The position numbers and the translations under genes are program-made. The notes beneath the pieces are model-generated. The model was not told where the DNA came from. It did not search any database and saw only the letters and a program-made list of their open reading frames with translations. A DNA stretch of 18,077 nt. Source: Chromatiaceae bacterium. Its GTDB lineage: Bacteria; Pseudomonadota; Gammaproteobacteria; Chromatiales; Chromatiaceae. Position 1 is the first letter of the stretch. Each line of letters starts with the position of its first letter. Where the stretch lies: contig JAEHCY010000201.1 in the NCBI GenBank assembly GCA_016880695.1, positions 1 through 18,077 of the forward strand. Direction: 5' to 3'. Shown in pieces: positions 14,870 through 18,077 of the stretch.

Positions 14870-16867
14870 ATGCACGACCTCGGTGCGATCTTTGACCGCG
14901 ACGGACTCCTTGCCCGAAAGATTCCCGGCTTCAACTATCGGCCCCAGCAGCAGGCAATGGCCTGCTCAGTGGCCGAGGCGATCGAGAATCGCGGCTCGTT
15001 AATCTGCGAGGCCGGCACCGGCACCGGCAAGACCTTCGCCTATCTGGTCCCCGCCCTGATCTCGGGGCGCAAAGTGATCATCTCCACCGGGACGCGCAAT
15101 CTCCAGGACCAGCTCTACCACCGCGACCTTCCCCGGGTGCGTCAGGTCCTGAGAAGCCCGGTGAAGACCGCGCTACTCAAGGGACGCGGCAACTACCTCT
15201 GTCGGTTCCGCCTGGACCAGGCCGTCGCCGAAGGGCGCCGACTGCCCCCCTCACTCCAGGCCGAGCTCGAGACGATCCGCCGCTGGTCGGTCGAGACCCG
15301 CCGCGGCGACGTGGCCGAGGTGGACGTCGCGGAGGATTCACCCCTGTGGCCGCGGGTGACTTCAACCACGGACAACTGCCTTGGTCAGGACTGTCCCGAT
15401 TGGGACGGGTGCTTCCTGGTCGAGGCCCGCCGCCGTGCCCAGGAGGCGGATTTGGTGGTGATCAACCATCATCTGCTCTGCGCCGACCTCGCGCTCAAGG
15501 AGGAGGGGTTCGGTGAGGTGCTCCCGGGGGCAGACTGCTTCGTGGTGGACGAGGCCCATCAACTGCCCGAGGTGGCGAGCAGCTTTTTCGGCGAATCGGT
15601 GGGCAGTCGGCAGCTCTTCGATCTGGTGCGGGATACCGAGACCGAGTATCACCGCGAAGCCGGCGATCTGCCGGAGGTCCCCGAGAGCGCCCGAGCGCTG
15701 CGCAAGGCGGTTCAGGATCTCCGCCTCTGCTTTGGCGAAGAGGGCCGGCGGGGACCCTGGCGGGAGCTCAAGGGCTCACCCTCGCTGATGCGCGCGATCG
15801 GGGGGCTGCGTTCGGCATTGGGGGACCTCGGGCTGGGGTTGGAGGCCCTGGCAGGACGCGGTCGCGGTCTGGCCGGCTGCCGGGAGCGCTGCGTCCTGGC
15901 CCTGGAGCGTCTCGCGATGCTGTGCGAGGGTGGCGACGACAACGCCATTCGCTGGTACGAGACCCAACCTCAGGGCTTCCGTCTGCACAGCACCCCGCTC
16001 GAGATCGCCGGCATCTTCAGCGCCCACATGAAACGGCATCCGGCGGCCTGGATCTTCACCTCCGCCACCCTCGCCGTGGGTGAGCACTTCGAGCACTTTG
16101 CCCGGCAGATAGGTGTGGAGGAGGCGGAGACCCGATGCTGGGACAGCCCCTTCGACTATCGCCACCAGGCCCTGTGCCTGTTGCCCGAGGGGCTGCCAGA
16201 CCCCTCCGACCCGACCTACAATCGGGCGGTCAGCGAGCTGGCGGTGAAGCTGGTCGGCTATAGCCGCGGCCGGGCCTTTCTCCTTTACACCAGTCACCGA
16301 GCCCTGCAGGAGGCCGCAGGTACCCTGCGCCAGCGCATCCCTTATCCCTTGCTGGTACAGGGGGATGCGCCCCGCGGAGAGCTGGTCGAGCGTTTCCGCC
16401 GGCTGGGAAACGCTGTCCTGCTCGGCACCTCGAGCTTCTGGGAGGGGGTCGATGTGGTGGGCGAGGCCCTCTCTTGTGTGGTGATCGACCGGCTTCCCTT
16501 CGCTTCGCCTGGCGACCCCGTGCTCCAGGCGCGCATCGATGCACTGCGTCAGCGGGGTGGCAATCCGTTTCGGGACCTCCAGCTTCCGCAGGCGGTGATC
16601 GCCCTCAAGCAAGGGGCGGGGCGGCTGATCCGGGATATCGGCGATCGCGGCGTTCTTGTGGTGTGCGACCCGCGACTGCTCGGACGCAGCTATGCGGCGG
16701 CGTTTCTCGAGAGCCTGCCACCCATGCCGCGCACCCGTGAGCTCGAGGCGGTGCGCCGGTTCTTCGCTGAAGATGGGGAGGGGGTGGGTGACTCCGAAGC
16801 CGAGGGCTCCGTGGGGTCTGATGGTGGTGATTTTCGGTCGGAGTCGCAGGAGGCTCGCAAACGATGA
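14870..16867 (+). CDS. yoaA: ATP-dependent iron-sulfur DNA helicase, YoaA/DinG family
   Basis: This superfamily 2, XPD/DinG-like 5'-3' helicase has 665 residues. E. coli YoaA works with the polymerase clamp-loader subunit chi (HolC) in replication-fork repair. Walker A is EAGTGTGKT with lysine 54. Four cysteines at 111, 170, 175 and 181 (spacing x58-x4-x5) match the 4Fe-4S cluster of the XPD/DinG group. The DEAH box is at 227-230 and motif VI, QGAGRLIR, near 581-588. The ATG at 14870 gives MHDLGAIFDRDGLL, a typical YoaA start; a TTG at 14861 is a less likely alternative. The last 35 or so residues are acidic and Gly/Ser-rich with no domain. The next gene, tsaB, overlaps the stop; yoaA-tsaB adjacency is common in gammaproteobacteria. 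YoaA rather than DinG is preferred on length and neighbour. Confidence 0.92.
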   Translation: MHDLGAIFDRDGLLARKIPGFNYRPQQQAMACSVAEAIENRGSLICEAGTGTGKTFAYLVPALISGRKVIISTGTRNLQDQLYHRDLPRVRQVLRSPVKTALLKGRGNYLCRFRLDQAVAEGRRLPPSLQAELETIRRWSVETRRGDVAEVDVAEDSPLWPRVTSTTDNCLGQDCPDWDGCFLVEARRRAQEADLVVINHHLLCADLALKEEGFGEVLPGADCFVVDEAHQLPEVASSFFGESVGSRQLFDLVRDTETEYHREAGDLPEVPESARALRKAVQDLRLCFGEEGRRGPWRELKGSPSLMRAIGGLRSALGDLGLGLEALAGRGRGLAGCRERCVLALERLAMLCEGGDDNAIRWYETQPQGFRLHSTPLEIAGIFSAHMKRHPAAWIFTSATLAVGEHFEHFARQIGVEEAETRCWDSPFDYRHQALCLLPEGLPDPSDPTYNRAVSELAVKLVGYSRGRAFLLYTSHRALQEAAGTLRQRIPYPLLVQGDAPRGELVERFRRLGNAVLLGTSSFWEGVDVVGEALSCVVIDRLPFASPGDPVLQARIDALRQRGGNPFRDLQLPQAVIALKQGAGRLIRDIGDRGVLVVCDPRLLGRSYAAAFLESLPPMPRTRELEAVRRFFAEDGEGVGDSEAEGSVGSDGGDFRSESQEARKR

Positions 16868-17547
16868 GGCTCCTCGCCATCGACACGGCCGCCGAGGCCT
16901 GCTCGGCCGCGCTCTTGGTCGATGGCGAGGTGCGGTCCCGTTATCTGTATGCCCCCCGGCAACATGGAGAGCTGATCCTATCGCTGATGGATCAGTTGCT
17001 GGTCGAGGCCGGGCTGGCTCTCAGGGATCTGGACGCCCTGGCATTCGGCCGCGGTCCGGGGGCGTTCACCGGTGTGCGCATCGCCACGGGGGTGGTGCAG
17101 GGCGCCGCGTTCGGTGCCGATCTTCCGGTGGTGGCGGTATCGAATCTCGCGGCGCTGGCGCAGCGTCACTTCCGGGAGCAGGGGTGCCGGCGGGTTCTAG
17201 CCGCATTCGATGCGCGCATGGGTGAGGTCTACTGGGGTGCCTTCGCCATCGACGCAGCCGGCCTCGCCCGGCCCCAGGGGGAGGAGCAGGTGGCGCTCCC
17301 GGCGGCCGTAGTGGTGCCCCTGGGTGGCGATTGGCATGGTGCGGGTAGTGGTTGGGGCACCCATGTGGAGGCCCTTCGGTTACGGGTGGGCACGGCCCTC
17401 GCAAGCGTCACCGCCGATTTGCTGTGTCACGCCCAGGATGTGGCCCTGCTCGGGGCTGCCTATCTGGAGGAGGGAGGGGCCAGGGTGGCGGAGCAGGCGC
17501 TACCGGTCTACCTGAGGGACCAGGTGGCGTGGAAGAAATCGACCTAA
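16864..17547 (+). CDS. tsaB: tRNA threonylcarbamoyladenosine biosynthesis protein TsaB
   Basis: TsaB (YeaZ) is the non-catalytic partner of TsaD in the TsaBDE complex that makes t6A at position 37 of ANN-decoding tRNAs. The protein has 227 residues, close to the E. coli length of 231. The ASKHA-fold start LLAIDTAAEACSAAL, the RQHGELIL segment and GRGPGAFTGVRIATG (about 60-74) are typical. AGGAGG at 16848-16853 lies 10 nt before the ATG, which overlaps the yoaA stop (ATGA). It is the last gene of the mrcB-led run and converges on a small membrane-protein gene only 4 bp away. Confidence 0.96.
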   Translation: MRLLAIDTAAEACSAALLVDGEVRSRYLYAPRQHGELILSLMDQLLVEAGLALRDLDALAFGRGPGAFTGVRIATGVVQGAAFGADLPVVAVSNLAALAQRHFREQGCRRVLAAFDARMGEVYWGAFAIDAAGLARPQGEEQVALPAAVVVPLGGDWHGAGSGWGTHVEALRLRVGTALASVTADLLCHAQDVALLGAAYLEEGGARVAEQALPVYLRDQVAWKKST

Positions 17548-17551
17548 CCCG

Positions 17552-17797
17552 CTAGGACTTCTGGGCTTGGTGTTGGTGTCCCCACTCCTGGCAGTGCCGG
17601 CGCAGGCAGGAGACCACGTAATGGAGCAGGGTGGCCCCCACGGTCAGGGACACGATCACAGAGATCAAGAGCCCCTGCTGGTCCGCGACACCCGAAAGCG
17701 ACAGGGTCATCCAGGTCAGGAAGCCGGCGACGCCGGCTATCACCAGGATCATCAGGTAGGGCCAAAAGGCCTTCTTGCAGTTCCTACAGAGCTTCAT
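17552..17797 (-). CDS. Small two-helix membrane protein with four cysteines
   Basis: The 81-residue protein matches no family I can name. It starts MKLCRNCKKAFWP, a CxxC knuckle at C4/C7, followed by two hydrophobic helices (about 12-33 and 42-63). Just after the second helix come C64 and C69 with histidines at 68, 74 and 76. With both ends on the same side of the membrane, probably the cytoplasm, the four cysteines could form one metal site. The ATG has only a weak GAG upstream. A plus-strand frame covers the same bases, but its composition (many His, Gln and Gly) looks like an antisense shadow. Coding status rests on the clear helix pattern and paired cysteines, so it is moderately supported. 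Confidence 0.6.
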   Translation of the reverse strand: MKLCRNCKKAFWPYLMILVIAGVAGFLTWMTLSLSGVADQQGLLISVIVSLTVGATLLHYVVSCLRRHCQEWGHQHQAQKS

Positions 17798-17928
17798 GCG
17801 CGGGTTGCTCGCGGTAATGACCAGAGTTTCGACCCCGTCGGCGGAATAAGCAACCGCCTGGGGGGAAGAAGGGCGCCAAATCTCCCTCCTTGGACCGTTC
17901 GGCCAGCAGGCCCCAATGCCTCGGATGC

Positions 17929-17945
17929 ACAGGGTTTGCCCCTGT
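17929..17945. repeat. Hairpin, 6-bp stem
   Basis: ACAGGG (17929-17934), loop TTTGC, then CCCTGT (17940-17945) form a perfect stem. There is no T-run after it on either strand, so it is not an obvious intrinsic terminator. Confidence 0.4.
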
Positions 17946-18045
17946 TCCTTGATCGGCGTTCACGGAGGCGATGAGAACAAGAACGGGGTCACGGCTTCAT
18001 TGCGGGATATCATTGAACCGCGAAGATCGCATAGAGCGACCCCCA

Positions 18046-18070
18046 GCCCTCTGGCGGTCATCCAGAGGGC
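18046..18070. repeat. Hairpin, 9-bp stem near the window end
   Basis: GCCCTCTGG (18046-18054) and CCAGAGGGC (18062-18070) are perfect inverted repeats around a 7-base loop. The stem is GC-rich, but no T-run follows on the plus strand (GGATCAA), and the minus strand reads into GGGGGTC. It could be an operator, a repeat element or part of a structured RNA. Confidence 0.5.
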
Positions 18071-18077
18071 GGATCAA

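Larger units (their letters stand above)
17798..18077. other. Non-coding end of the window with inverted repeats
   Basis: This 280-bp stretch, cut by the window edge, has no supported gene. It contains two small perfect hairpins, listed separately, and an imperfect inverted pair: CCCCTGTTCCTTG (17939-17951 region) against CAAGAACGGGG near 17980. The sequence around 17970-18000 (AACGGGGTCACGGCTTCATT) resembles, from memory only, motifs that often flank REP-associated tyrosine transposases. It may be the promoter region of a gene beyond the window. Confidence 0.4.

Noticed and set aside
17567..17974. 135-codon plus-strand frame with a secretion-like N-terminus
   Set aside because: Its first part is antisense to the small four-cysteine membrane protein, and the rest is His/Gln/Arg-rich without domains or ribosome binding site.
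18046..18070. Intrinsic terminator
   Set aside because: The stem is good, but no T-run follows on either strand and no gene ends nearby on the plus strand.

Overview
The window is GC-rich, densely coded chromosome, almost certainly from a gammaproteobacterium. The supporting evidence is the ribF-ileS-lspA order, the yoaA-tsaB pair, the YadG/YadH-type transporter pair, and a PBP1b gene followed directly by a TPR lipoprotein. A sulfide:quinone reductase-like flavoprotein and a TauE/SafE (TSUP) exporter next to each other hint at a sulfur-oxidising lineage such as the Chromatiales, but that is inference. I see no rRNA, tRNA, CRISPR array, transposase, integrase or phage gene.

Layout. At 3-932 is the 3' end of a penicillin-binding protein 1C gene. 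Then come a small lipoprotein gene (1074-1649) and a DASS/SLC13-type anion transporter (1646-3061) that overlap by 4 nt. After a 234-bp gap comes the conserved block ribF (FMN/FAD synthesis), ileS and lspA (3296-7612). The usual gammaproteobacterial flanks (murJ before ribF, fkpB-ispH after lspA) are absent. The sulfur-related pair follows: an SQR-like flavoprotein (+) converging on a TSUP exporter (-). Divergent from the exporter is a two-gene ABC-2 transporter of YadG/YadH type (9689-11397).

At 11574-17547 four genes form a run with two 4-nt overlaps: PBP1b (mrcB/ponB type), a proline-rich TPR lipoprotein that is a good candidate for the PBP1b activator LpoP, the iron-sulfur helicase YoaA, and tsaB, needed for the tRNA t6A modification. 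A CRP/FNR-like palindrome lies just upstream of this run. Converging on tsaB is a small gene for a four-cysteine, two-helix membrane protein. The last 280 bp contain only small inverted repeats.

How the genes fit together. Most of the window is housekeeping: envelope synthesis (PBP1C, PBP1b and its likely activator, LspA, which processes both lipoproteins predicted here), translation (IleS, TsaB), flavin cofactors (RibF, whose FAD would serve the SQR-like enzyme) and DNA repair (YoaA). I found no clear, wholly new system. The points most worth a second look are the SQR-like enzyme without the middle cysteine, the LpoP candidate, the lipoprotein-transporter pair, the small four-cysteine membrane protein and the palindrome before mrcB.
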